Source: Streptomyces sp. WM6378 (lineage in GTDB: Bacteria; Actinomycetota; Actinomycetes; Streptomycetales; Streptomycetaceae). From it: 17,267 nucleotides of DNA. Below the pieces are notes generated by a model. That model was not told where the DNA came from, did not search any database, and saw only the letters and a list, made by a program, of their open reading frames with translations. Shown in pieces: positions 7,192 through 13,240 of this stretch (the stretch's first letter is position 1; each line of letters begins with the position of its first letter). Location of the stretch: contig NZ_LGDD01000322.1 in NCBI RefSeq assembly GCF_001279695.1, positions 1 through 17,267 on the forward strand, in the 5' to 3' direction. A program made the position numbers and the translations under genes.

Positions 7192-7641
7192 CTACGACTC
7201 GCTGGGGCCGCGCTGGGCGACCAGGGCGTCGCGGATCTCCTTCAGCACTTCCAGCTCGCTGACCTCCATCGTCTCGCGCACCCCTTCCTTCGCCTTGTCC
7301 TGCCGGGCCCGCCGGGCCAGGAACTTGGCCATGGGCAGCACCATCAGGAAGTAGACGACGGCGGCGGTGATGATGAAGCTCAGCAGGGCGCTGAGCACCC
7401 CGCCCCAGGCGATCTGGATCCCCGAGCCGGCGGTGCAGGGGCCCTTCAGGCAGGAGGTGTAGCTCTCCAGGTCCTTGGTGCCGAACGCGCCGACCAGCGG
7501 GTTGATCACGCCCTTCACGACCGAGTTCACGACGTTGGTGAACGCGGCGCCGATCACCACGGCGACAGCCAGGTCGATCACATTCCCGCGCATCAGGAAG
7601 GCCTTGAAGCCTGCCAGCACGCCTGTCTTCTCCTCGCTCAC
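7192..7641 (-). CDS. mscL: Large-conductance mechanosensitive channel MscL
   Basis: A 149-aa osmotic safety valve of the plasma membrane, opened by membrane tension at hypo-osmotic shock. The family signature FLMRGNVIDLAVAVVIGAAF is at about 15-34 and lies in the first helix, which lines the pore. The second helix is near 83-104 (LLSFIITAAVVYFLMVLPM), and the C-terminal bundle helix SELEVLKEIRDALVAQ is present. The outer loop holds two cysteines (TSCLKGPC), which could form a disulfide. The start is set at the GTG at 7641 because AAAGG lies about 9 nt upstream and homologues begin MSE-K; a longer reading from 7692 would add 17 residues without a ribosome site. It is convergent with the small gene on the + strand. 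Confidence 0.95.
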   Translation of the reverse strand: MSEEKTGVLAGFKAFLMRGNVIDLAVAVVIGAAFTNVVNSVVKGVINPLVGAFGTKDLESYTSCLKGPCTAGSGIQIAWGGVLSALLSFIITAAVVYFLMVLPMAKFLARRARQDKAKEGVRETMEVSELEVLKEIRDALVAQRGPSES

Positions 7642-7730
7642 CAATGAGCCTTTCTTCGCATGTGCAGGGGGCGGAGCAAACTCCTGCGCCACCTTGGACA
7701 GGGCGGCCCCGCGCTGTCCAATCCATGCAT

Positions 7731-7755
7731 GCGAACGGGGGACTTGACCGTTCGC
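7731..7755 (-). terminator. Hairpin downstream of the SAF-domain gene
   Basis: GCGAACGG at 7731-7738 pairs with CCGTTCGC at 7748-7755 across a 9-nt loop. It begins 10 nt after the SAF gene stop and lies before mscL on the same strand, so it likely ends the SAF transcript. No T tract. Confidence 0.45.
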
Positions 7756-7764
7756 CCGTGCGCA

Positions 7765-8328
7765 TCAGCACAACGTCACCGCCAGCCGGGACGTCGTACT
7801 CGCGCCGACCAGCGCCCCGGCCGCCTCGCGCGGCACGGCGAGGACGACGAGCGCCCCGGCGTCGGAAGCAGTCCCGCGTGTTTCCGGAACTTCCGTGACC
7901 CTGGCGCCCGTTGCCACCACACGGGCTTGATCGCCGCCCGCCGAGGGCGAGTTGGGGGAGGCGATCACATCGACCCGGTCGCCGGGCTTCAGCAGCCGTA
8001 CGGTCTCCGCGTCCGCGATCCGTACCGGCGCCGACACCAGCGCGGCCGGCCGCGCCGGCCCGCGTTCGCGTGGCGCGGGGGCCGCCGGCGGGTGCGTGCG
8101 CTCCGCCGCCTGCGGGCTGGAGACGGCGAGGGCCGCCGCCGTGACGGCGAGCCCCGCGGCCACGGCGCGCCGTCGCCTGCGCATCGCGCGGCGCAGCCGG
8201 TGCTTTCCGCCGCGCACCCGCAGCGGCGGGAAGAACGGCACGCCGCCGGGCTCGGGCGCGGGCACGGGAGGCAGGAAGGGGAGCGGGCGGGGGGCGGGCG
8301 AGGCGGGTGACGCGGAACCTGCGGACAT
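7765..8328 (-). CDS. SAF-domain protein (CpaB/RcpC-like), membrane anchored
   Basis: A 187-aa protein. A Pro-rich cytoplasmic tail (1-36) and a very basic stretch (RLRRAMRRRRR, 44-54) precede a single hydrophobic anchor at 55-72. An outer SAF domain runs from about 98 to 185 (AALVSAPVRIADAETVRLLKPGDRVDVIAS, then GALVVLAVPREAAGALVGA). The domain is found in CpaB/RcpC of Flp pilus assembly and in antifreeze/flagellar P-ring chaperones. No pilus genes lie nearby, so a pilus role is only possible. ATG 8328 is used; an in-frame GTG at 8337 is an alternative, and neither has a clear ribosome site. The protein ends in Leu-Cys. Confidence 0.8.
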   Translation of the reverse strand: MSAGSASPASPAPRPLPFLPPVPAPEPGGVPFFPPLRVRGGKHRLRRAMRRRRRAVAAGLAVTAAALAVSSPQAAERTHPPAAPAPRERGPARPAALVSAPVRIADAETVRLLKPGDRVDVIASPNSPSAGGDQARVVATGARVTEVPETRGTASDAGALVVLAVPREAAGALVGASTTSRLAVTLC

Positions 8329-8341
8329 GGTGATCACTGCC

Positions 8342-8382
8342 GATCGTGAGGAGCCTGTGCTGCTCGGACGTTCCTCACGATC
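8342..8382 (-). promoter_or_regulatory. 11-bp perfect inverted repeat upstream of the SAF gene
   Basis: GATCGTGAGGA at 8342-8352 and TCCTCACGATC at 8372-8382 are perfect reverse complements, 19 nt apart with centres 30 bp apart. The element begins 13 bp upstream of ATG 8328, so it falls in the leader or promoter. It is likely a regulator binding site or an RNA hairpin in the 5' leader that would hold the ribosome entry region. Confidence 0.55.
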
Positions 8383-8410
8383 CCCTGCCCCGCGGGATTT
8401 CGTCGGGGCC

Positions 8411-8437
8411 TGTGGACCACCGCCCGCCTGTGGACAA
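8411..8437. promoter_or_regulatory. Two DnaA-box-like 9-mers
   Basis: TGTGGACAA at 8429-8437 is the exact reverse complement of the DnaA box TTGTCCACA. TGTGGACCA at 8411-8419 matches 8 of 9. They share the 10-bp direct repeat GCCTGTGGAC at 8408-8417 and 8426-8435, 18 bp apart and in the same orientation. They lie in the spacer between the SAF gene and the MTA phosphorylase gene, on the promoter side of the SAF gene. No oriC genes are nearby, so these are not an origin; a DnaA titration or regulatory site is possible. Confidence 0.5.
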
Positions 8438-8512
8438 CTCGCTCACCCGGAAGGGGAGTTCAGGACCGAATCCTGATCGCGGGCCGGCCCGCCACGCCGG
8501 CCTGCCAACCCG

Positions 8513-8547
8513 GCCCGGCGCCCGCCGGAAAGCGCCCGGCGCCGGGC
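8513..8547 (-). terminator. Hairpin terminator after MTA phosphorylase
   Basis: GCCCGGCGCC at 8513-8522 pairs perfectly with GGCGCCGGGC at 8538-8547 across a 15-nt loop, beginning 11 nt after the phosphorylase stop on the minus strand. No T run. Confidence 0.55.
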
Positions 8548-8558
8548 TCGCGTCACGC

Positions 8559-9392
8559 TTACGGCAGCTCGATGCCCAGGTCCCAGCCGTCGTGCGCATG
8601 CATGCACAGGCAGTCGCGGTCCTCGGTGGCCGGAAGGGCTGCGACCGCGTCGAAGAGCACCTCGCGCAGGCGCGCCACGTTCTCGCCGAACACCCGCAGG
8701 ACCTCGGCGTGCGAGACGCCCTCACCGGTCTCTGCGCCCGCGTCCAGGTCGGTGACCAGCGACAACGAGGTGTAGCAGAGCTCCAGTTCGCGGGCGAGGT
8801 AGGCCTCGGGGTGCCCGGTCATGCCGACCACCGACCAGCCCATCGATGCGTGCCACTTCGATTCGGCGCGGGTCGAGAAGCGGGGGCCCTCGACGACGAC
8901 CATGGTGCCGCCGTCCACGGCCTGCCAGCCGCGTCCGTCGGCCGCGCCCAGGGCCGCCTTGCGGCCGCTCGGGCAGTACGGGTCGGCGAACGTGGTGTGC
9001 ACGACGTTCGGGACCGTGCCGTCGGGCAGCGGAAGGCCGTCGAAGAAGGTCTGGACGCGCGCCTTCGTGCGGTCCACCAGCTGGTCCGGCACGAGCAGCG
9101 TGCCCGGCCCGTACTCCTCGCGCAAGCCGCCGACCGCGCACGGCCCGAGCACCTGGCGCACCCCGACCGAACGCAGCGCCCACAGGTTGGCGCGGTAGTT
9201 GATGCGGTGCGGGGGCAGGTGGTGGCCGCGGCCGTGGCGGGGCAGGAAGGCCACCTTCCGGCCGGCGATCTCGCCGAGGAAGAGCGAGTCGCTGGGGGAG
9301 CCGTAGGGAGTGTCCACCTGGACCTCGGTGACGTCCTCCAGGAACGAGTAGAACCCCGAGCCGCCGATGACGCCGATCTCTGCGTTAACCAT
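8559..9392 (-). CDS. mtnP: S-methyl-5'-thioadenosine phosphorylase (purine nucleoside phosphorylase family 2)
   Basis: A 277-aa cytoplasmic enzyme that splits methylthioadenosine with phosphate, recycling the by-product of polyamine and related S-adenosylmethionine chemistry. Visible family motifs: GVIGGSGFYSF at the N-terminus (phosphate loop), TPYGSPSD, LPRHGRGHHLPPHRINYRANLWAL, a VVVEGPRFSTRAES substrate loop, and GMTGHPEAYLARELELCYTSLSLVTDLD. The TDLD aspartates fit adenine recognition as in MTA phosphorylases, but the MTGHPE segment differs from the MTTVPE-type sequence of eukaryotic MTAPs. A 6-oxopurine or methylthioinosine preference is therefore not excluded. ATG 9392 (MVNAEIGVIGG) is chosen; it has no ribosome site but a -10 hexamer 7 nt upstream. 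An in-frame GTG at 9401 is the alternative. Confidence 0.9.
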   Translation of the reverse strand: MVNAEIGVIGGSGFYSFLEDVTEVQVDTPYGSPSDSLFLGEIAGRKVAFLPRHGRGHHLPPHRINYRANLWALRSVGVRQVLGPCAVGGLREEYGPGTLLVPDQLVDRTKARVQTFFDGLPLPDGTVPNVVHTTFADPYCPSGRKAALGAADGRGWQAVDGGTMVVVEGPRFSTRAESKWHASMGWSVVGMTGHPEAYLARELELCYTSLSLVTDLDAGAETGEGVSHAEVLRVFGENVARLREVLFDAVAALPATEDRDCLCMHAHDGWDLGIELP

Positions 9393-9405
9393 GCCGGTCA
9401 CACTA
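9393..9405 (-). promoter_or_regulatory. Putative leaderless promoter -10 of the MTA phosphorylase gene
   Basis: On the minus strand TAGTGT (complement of 9400-9405) is followed by 7 nt and ATG 9392, with no Shine-Dalgarno. The -35 region would fall inside the terminator hairpin of the fmdB-like gene, so the two units are packed back to back. Confidence 0.45.
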
Positions 9406-9422
9406 ACCGTGGCCGTGAACGG

Positions 9423-9455
9423 CAGAACCCCCGCCGTAGGACGGCGGGGGTTCTG
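9423..9455 (-). terminator. Strong terminator hairpin between the fmdB-like gene and MTA phosphorylase
   Basis: CAGAACCCCCGCCGT at 9423-9437 and ACGGCGGGGGTTCTG at 9441-9455 form a perfect 15-bp stem with a 3-nt loop. It lies 13 nt after the fmdB-like stop on the minus strand. Being so symmetrical it could act on either strand, but only the minus strand carries transcription here. Confidence 0.85.
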
Positions 9456-9468
9456 TACCGAGGTGGGG

Positions 9469-9783
9469 TCAGGCAGCGCTCGACGAGGACGAGCCGGAGC
9501 TCGACGACGACGCGGCCGGCTTGGAGTCCGAGCTCGACGACGTCGAGGTCTTCGACGCGGACGAACCGGAACTCGACGACGACGCGGGCGAGCTGCTCGA
9601 CGACGCGCCGCGGCTGTCGTTGCGGTAGAAGCCGGAGCCCTTGAAGACGATGCCGACCGCCGAGAACACCTTCTTCAGGCGTCCGTCGCAGTTCGGGCAT
9701 ACGGTCAGGGCGTCATCGGTGAACTTCTGCACCGCCTCGAGGCCCTCGCCGCACTCGGTGCACTGATACTGGTAGGTCGGCAC
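9469..9783 (-). CDS. FmdB-family zinc ribbon protein with Ser-rich tail
   Basis: A 104-aa protein. The first 50 residues are the FmdB (CxxC_CxxC_SSSS) zinc ribbon: MPTYQYQC-x2-C at 8/11, then VCPNC at 29/32, followed by VFSAVGIVFKGSGFYRND. From residue about 58 to the end the chain is nearly all Ser with some Ala, Gly, Lys and Asp, a long low-complexity tail encoded by TCG/TCC runs. The family was named from a putative regulator of formamidase; its molecular role is unsettled. The GTG start at 9783 has GGAGGA (complement of 9791-9796) 7 nt upstream. The ribosome site abuts a CIRCE operator, which suggests heat-shock or HrcA control. Confidence 0.9.
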   Translation of the reverse strand: MPTYQYQCTECGEGLEAVQKFTDDALTVCPNCDGRLKKVFSAVGIVFKGSGFYRNDSRGASSSSSPASSSSSGSSASKTSTSSSSDSKPAASSSSSGSSSSSAA

Positions 9784-9795
9784 TGTGTCTTCCTC

Positions 9796-9822
9796 CTGGC
9801 ACTCTCACTCATTGAGTGCTAA
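9796..9822 (-). promoter_or_regulatory. CIRCE operator (HrcA binding site) of the fmdB-like gene
   Basis: The CIRCE consensus is TTAGCACTC-N9-GAGTGCTAA. Read on the + strand, CTGGCACTC (9796-9804; 7 of 9), a 9-nt spacer (9805-9813) and GAGTGCTAA (9814-9822; 9 of 9) reproduce it with exact spacing. It overlaps the ribosome site of the gene by one base. A TATGGA hexamer (complement of 9829-9834) just upstream could be the -10, which would put the transcript start next to the operator. HrcA represses chaperone genes at normal temperature and releases them on heat shock. Confidence 0.88.
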
Positions 9823-9852
9823 CGACGGTCCATAGTGACGTATTCCCCGGGA

Positions 9853-11124
9853 TCAGTCCACCGTGACGGGGACACGGTGACCGACGCCACGCGCCACGGT
9901 ACGTGCCGCCTGGCGCGGCGAGAGCCGGGAGCGCAGTGCGAGCAGCGTGACGAGGGCCAGCGCCGTGCCCGCCATCGGCACCAGGAATCCGGCGGTCGAA
10001 CCGTGGGCGTCGGTCAGCCGTCCGGCGACGGTGACGGCGGCGGCCTGGCCCAGCGCGACCGCGCCGGTCAGCCAGGTGAACGCCTCGGTGCGGGAGGTCG
10101 CCGGGACCAGCGTCTCGACCAGCGTGTAGCCGGTGATCAGGGCCGGGGCGATGCACAGGCCGACGATCAGGCCGAGGCCGCCGAGCAGCAGCGCGGAGTG
10201 CGCCGCCCACAGGCCGGAGGCCGCCAGGGTGAGCGCCGCGTAGCCGGCGATCAGCCGGGTGCGGGGCGCGGACTTCCAGGCGATGGCGCCGCAGGCGATG
10301 CCCGCCAGCATGTTTCCGGCGGCGAAGATGCCGTACAGGACGCCGTTGATGCCGGGGTTGCCGATCTCTTCCGCGAAGGCGGTCAGGGAGACCTGCATGC
10401 CGCCGAAGACCGCACCGATGCCGAGGAAGGCCATCGCCAGGACGCGGACGCCCGGGATGGACAGCGCGGAGGTGTGCTCGGCCGCCTCGTGTTCGGCGGC
10501 GCTGCGCACCGGCGGCTGGGTGCCGCGCTGGGCCGCGAACAGGAGGCCGCCGACGAGGGTCAGCGACGCCTCGGCGATGAGCCCTGCGGCCGGGTGGACG
10601 CTGGTGCACAGGGCGGTCGCCAGGACCGGGCCGATGACGAAGGTGAACTCGTCGGTGACCGACTCGAAGGCGGCGGCGGTCGCCATCAGGGGCGAGCCGT
10701 CGAGCTTGCTGGCCCAGCGGGCCCGCACCATGGGGCCGACCTGCGGGACGGAGGCGCCGGTGGGCACGGCGGCGATGAACAGCGCCCACAGGGGCGCGCC
10801 GGCCAGTGCGAGGGCGGTCAGCGCGGACACCGAGGCCGCGTGGACGAGGACGCCGGGCACCAGGACCGCGCGCTGTCCGAAGCGGTCCGCGAGCTTGCCG
10901 CTCTGCGGGGCGAACAGCGCCATGGACACGCCGGTGAAGGCGGCGACCGCGCCCGCGCCCCCGTAGGAGCCGGTGGTGTGCTGGACGAGCAGGAGGATGC
11001 CGATGGTGAGCATCGCGAAGGGCTGCCGGGCGGCGAAGCCGGGCAGGAGGAAGGACAGTGCGCCAGGTGTGCGCAGAAGCTGCCCGTAACCGGGCCGCTT
11101 GTCAGAAGTGACCGTGGATGCCAC
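9853..11124 (-). CDS. MFS family transporter
   Basis: A 423-aa polytopic membrane protein with about 12 hydrophobic segments, the size and layout of drug or metabolite exporters of the major facilitator superfamily. The loop after helix 2 contains ALFAPQSGKLADRFGQR, the MFS motif A region (G-x-LADRFGxR). The central cytoplasmic loop is near RGTQPPVRSAAEHEAAEH, and the second half starts at IPGVRVLAMAFLG. The substrate is unknown. The start is placed at GTG 11124 because AGAAAGG lies 9 nt upstream; a longer reading from 11166 would add 14 residues. The gene ends 69 bp before the fmdB-like gene on the same strand and is preceded by an unusual operator-like palindrome. Confidence 0.88.
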   Translation of the reverse strand: MASTVTSDKRPGYGQLLRTPGALSFLLPGFAARQPFAMLTIGILLLVQHTTGSYGGAGAVAAFTGVSMALFAPQSGKLADRFGQRAVLVPGVLVHAASVSALTALALAGAPLWALFIAAVPTGASVPQVGPMVRARWASKLDGSPLMATAAAFESVTDEFTFVIGPVLATALCTSVHPAAGLIAEASLTLVGGLLFAAQRGTQPPVRSAAEHEAAEHTSALSIPGVRVLAMAFLGIGAVFGGMQVSLTAFAEEIGNPGINGVLYGIFAAGNMLAGIACGAIAWKSAPRTRLIAGYAALTLAASGLWAAHSALLLGGLGLIVGLCIAPALITGYTLVETLVPATSRTEAFTWLTGAVALGQAAAVTVAGRLTDAHGSTAGFLVPMAGTALALVTLLALRSRLSPRQAARTVARGVGHRVPVTVD

Positions 11125-11313
11125 GGCCCCTTGCCTTTCTGCCGCCTGGTAGCGCGCCCCATGCACAGATCTGTGGGTGCGGGCGTTGCCGAGAGCTGTC
11201 CTCTTGCGCGGAACTGCGGTAGATGCCGGGGGCTACTGCGGGGAGCTCCCGACCGCCATACGGTCGCGCCAGCTCTGCGTCAGGCAGAGTTGGTCGATCA
11301 GTGGTGTGCCTTC
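11125..11313 (-). other. Possible structured 5' leader of the MFS gene
   Basis: If the promoter is at 11314-11319 the message would have about 180 nt before GTG 11124. The minus strand here can form several hairpins: CTCTGC/GCAGAG (near 11274-11289) and GACCG/CGGTC (near 11250-11265). A perfect 12-bp palindrome CACAGATCTGTG lies at 11164-11175, 39 nt upstream of the start codon. A tiny reading frame of 8 codons (ATG at 11260 on the minus strand) ends within the leader but has no good ribosome site. No known riboswitch was recognised. No other gene is supported in this stretch. Confidence 0.35.
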
Positions 11314-11364
11314 ATGATACAGAGGTTTGGCACTCCGTGCCTACGAATCCGCACGGAGTGCCAA
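11314..11364 (-). promoter_or_regulatory. Putative promoter with a 14-bp inverted-repeat operator upstream of the MFS gene
   Basis: TTGGCACTCCGTGC at 11327-11340 and GCACGGAGTGCCAA at 11351-11364 are perfect reverse complements with 10 nt between. Each arm is itself a palindrome (GGCAC-TCC-GTGCC centred at 11335; CGCAC-GGA-GTGCC centred at 11356), so there are two sites 21 bp apart. TATCAT on the minus strand (11314-11319) is a good -10, and its -35 would fall inside the right-hand part of the palindrome. The outer 9 bases of each arm (TTGGCACTC, GAGTGCCAA) match CIRCE arms 8 of 9, but at 20-nt rather than 9-nt spacing. It could also end the antiporter transcript, whose stop is 56 nt upstream. 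Confidence 0.6.
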
Positions 11365-11419
11365 GTTTCGGCCTGTGTTTATTCGGCCGACACGCGGCTT
11401 AACGGCGGTGCAACCCGCC

Positions 11420-12958
11420 TTAATGAGCCGTTCGCCCGGGCTTCGCCTTCTTGGGAGGCTCGCTCGCCTCGCCCCCGGTGCCCAGCCAGCCCGCCAGCTT
11501 GCCGCCCTGGCCGACCGCCCGCAGCCGGTTCTCGGCCGCGTCCCGTACCGGATCGGTGGCGACCACCAGGAGCTCGTCGCCGTGCCGCAGCACGGTGGTC
11601 GGCCCCGGCACGAAGCTCTTGCCGTCCCGTACGACCAGGGTGACGGCGGCGCCCGGTGGCAGCCTCAGTTCGTGCACCTCGACGCCGTGCATCCTCGACT
11701 TCGGGGGGATCGCCACGGAGAGCAGATGGCCGCGCAGCCGCTCCAGGGGGGCCGATTCGACGCCCAGGTCGGCGGCCTCGTCGGAGTCGGAGAGCTGGAG
11801 CTTGCGGGCCAGCCACGGCAGCGTCGGACCCTGGATCAGGGTGTAGACGACGACCAGGATGAAGACGATGTTGAAGACCTTCTCGCTGCCGTCGATCCCG
11901 GAGACCATGGGGATCGTGGCGAGGATGATCGGTACGGCGCCGCGCAGGCCCGCCCACGACATCAGGGCCTTCTCCTGCCACGGCAGCTTGAACGGCAGGA
12001 GGCTGAGCAGCACTTCCAGGGGCCGCGCCACCATGGTGAGGACGAGGCCGATGATCACGGCGGGCCAGAAGTCGGCACCCAGGTTGTGCGGGGTGACCAG
12101 GAGGCCGAGCAGGACGAACATGCCGATCTGGGCGATCCAGCCGAGCCCGTCGGCGAAGCCGCGGGTGGCGGGCCAGTGCGGCAGCTTGGCGTTGCCGAGC
12201 ACCATGGAGGCGAGGTAGACCGCTAGGAAGCCGGAGCCGTGGGCCATGGCGCCGGCCGCGTAGGCGCTCACGGCGATCGCCATCACCGCGATCGGGTAGA
12301 GGCCGGAGGCGGGCAGCGCCACATGGCGCAGTCCGTACGATCCGAGCCAGCCCACCGCGAGCCCGATCGAGGCGCCGATGGCGAGCTCCAGGGCTATCTT
12401 CCCGACCAGCAGGTACCAGGAGTCGACCGGTCCGGGCGTCGAGAAGGCGACGACCAGGATCACCACGGGGGCGTCGTTGAAGCCGGACTCGGCCTCCAGG
12501 ACGCCGGTGATGCGCGACGGCAGCGGCACCTTGCGCAGGACCGAGAAGACGGCCGCGGCGTCCGTGGACGACACCACCGCGCCGATGATCAGTGCCTGCC
12601 GCCACTCCAGGCCCACCAGATAGTGCGCGCCCGCCGCCGTGACGCCCACGCTCACCGCGACGCCGACGAGCGACAGTACGACGGCCGCCGGCAACGCCGG
12701 TCTGATCTCCTTCCACTTGGTGCCCAGACCGCCCTCGGCCAGGATCACCACCAGTGCGGCATAGCCGATCACCTGCGTCAGTTCGGCGTCGTTGAACTTG
12801 ACGTTGAAGATGCCGTCCTGCCCGATCGCGATCCCGATGCCGAGATACAGGAGCAGGCTGGGGAGCCCGCTGCGGGAGGAGATGCGCACCGCCGCGACGG
12901 CGATGAGCAGGACGAGCGAGCAGATGAGCAGGAGTTCGTTGAGCTGGTGGACAGTCAG
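11420..12958 (-). CDS. Potassium/proton antiporter, CPA1 NhaP2-like with RCK-C domain
   Basis: A 512-aa protein. About 12-13 membrane helices fill residues 5-390, with CPA1 signatures VVSSTDAAAVFSVL (128-141) and ESGFNDAP (157-164). In the latter, N161-D162 is the ion-binding pair. A C-terminal RCK_C/TrkA-C domain at about 400-485 (SVAIPPKSRMHGVEVHELRLPPGAAVTLVVRDGKSFVP) probably senses a ligand and gates the antiporter. The protein exports K+ (or Na+) in exchange for protons. Homology starts at residue TVHQLNELL with a CTG codon at 12958. AAGGA lies 7 nt upstream of it and no ATG/GTG/TTG is close, so a CTG start is proposed. The alternative GTG at 13072 would add 38 Cys/Pro-rich residues. 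The TAA stop is followed by about 55 bp before the palindrome upstream of the MFS gene. Confidence 0.9.
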   Translation of the reverse strand: MTVHQLNELLLICSLVLLIAVAAVRISSRSGLPSLLLYLGIGIAIGQDGIFNVKFNDAELTQVIGYAALVVILAEGGLGTKWKEIRPALPAAVVLSLVGVAVSVGVTAAGAHYLVGLEWRQALIIGAVVSSTDAAAVFSVLRKVPLPSRITGVLEAESGFNDAPVVILVVAFSTPGPVDSWYLLVGKIALELAIGASIGLAVGWLGSYGLRHVALPASGLYPIAVMAIAVSAYAAGAMAHGSGFLAVYLASMVLGNAKLPHWPATRGFADGLGWIAQIGMFVLLGLLVTPHNLGADFWPAVIIGLVLTMVARPLEVLLSLLPFKLPWQEKALMSWAGLRGAVPIILATIPMVSGIDGSEKVFNIVFILVVVYTLIQGPTLPWLARKLQLSDSDEAADLGVESAPLERLRGHLLSVAIPPKSRMHGVEVHELRLPPGAAVTLVVRDGKSFVPGPTTVLRHGDELLVVATDPVRDAAENRLRAVGQGGKLAGWLGTGGEASEPPKKAKPGRTAH

Positions 12959-13070
12959 TGGCCGATCCTTCCCCTCAGGCGCCGCCGGGCACCCCCTGAA
13001 AATCGTGCATCCCCAAGTGACTGGTGCGCATCCGGGGACCCCTGGGACGCACCTGGTGAAACGTTCCGTC

Positions 13071-13118
13071 ACTCAAGGTACTTCGTTACCTTACCTAATC
13101 TTTGACGCTTTCTTTACG
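13071..13118. promoter_or_regulatory. AT-rich divergent promoter region with an 18-bp inverted repeat
   Basis: Between the antiporter (-) and the penicillin acylase (+) the local base composition is much richer in A+T than elsewhere. AAGGTA at 13075-13080 and TACCTT at 13087-13092 form an inverted repeat with a 6-nt spacer. Hexamers such as TAATCT (13096-13101) and TTTGAC (13102-13106) are present, but no -35/-10 pair has good spacing. A TATGGT at 13191-13196 is a possible -10 for the acylase, 44 nt before its start. The rest of 12959-13240 holds no other gene. Confidence 0.35.
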
Positions 13119-13240
13119 CGAGGGCTCCTCTGCGCGACGCCTCGGTGCGCGAACTCAGACACCGCGTCGGGCGCTGTCAGCGGCTGCGCCTATGGTTGCT
13201 CCCAGCACTCCTGGACCACCCTGCCCCTCGAAGGACAGCG

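Noticed and set aside
6755..7354. 199-codon open frame on the + strand across the repeat spacer and mscL 3' end
   Set aside because: It overlaps both the leaderless small gene and mscL, is Arg/Ala-rich, and has no ribosome site or domain.
8408..8437. Replication origin
   Set aside because: Only two DnaA boxes and no dnaA, dnaN or other oriC-linked genes; reported instead as possible regulatory sites.
11236..11262. Eight-codon leader peptide (ATG to TAG) in the MFS leader
   Set aside because: No ribosome site and no distinctive stalling motif; kept only as a possibility in the leader entry.
9835..11643. 602-codon open frame on the + strand across the MFS gene and its leader
   Set aside because: Gln/Gly/Arg-rich shadow frame; the minus strand encodes clear transmembrane segments.
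12959..13072. N-terminal extension of the antiporter from GTG 13072
   Set aside because: The extra 38 residues are Cys/Pro-rich and unlike the family, and the AAGGA site favours the CTG at 12958.
13081..13099. Possible DtxR/DmdR iron box (TTAGGT half on the minus strand)
   Set aside because: Only about 10 of 19 positions match the consensus and the second half is absent.
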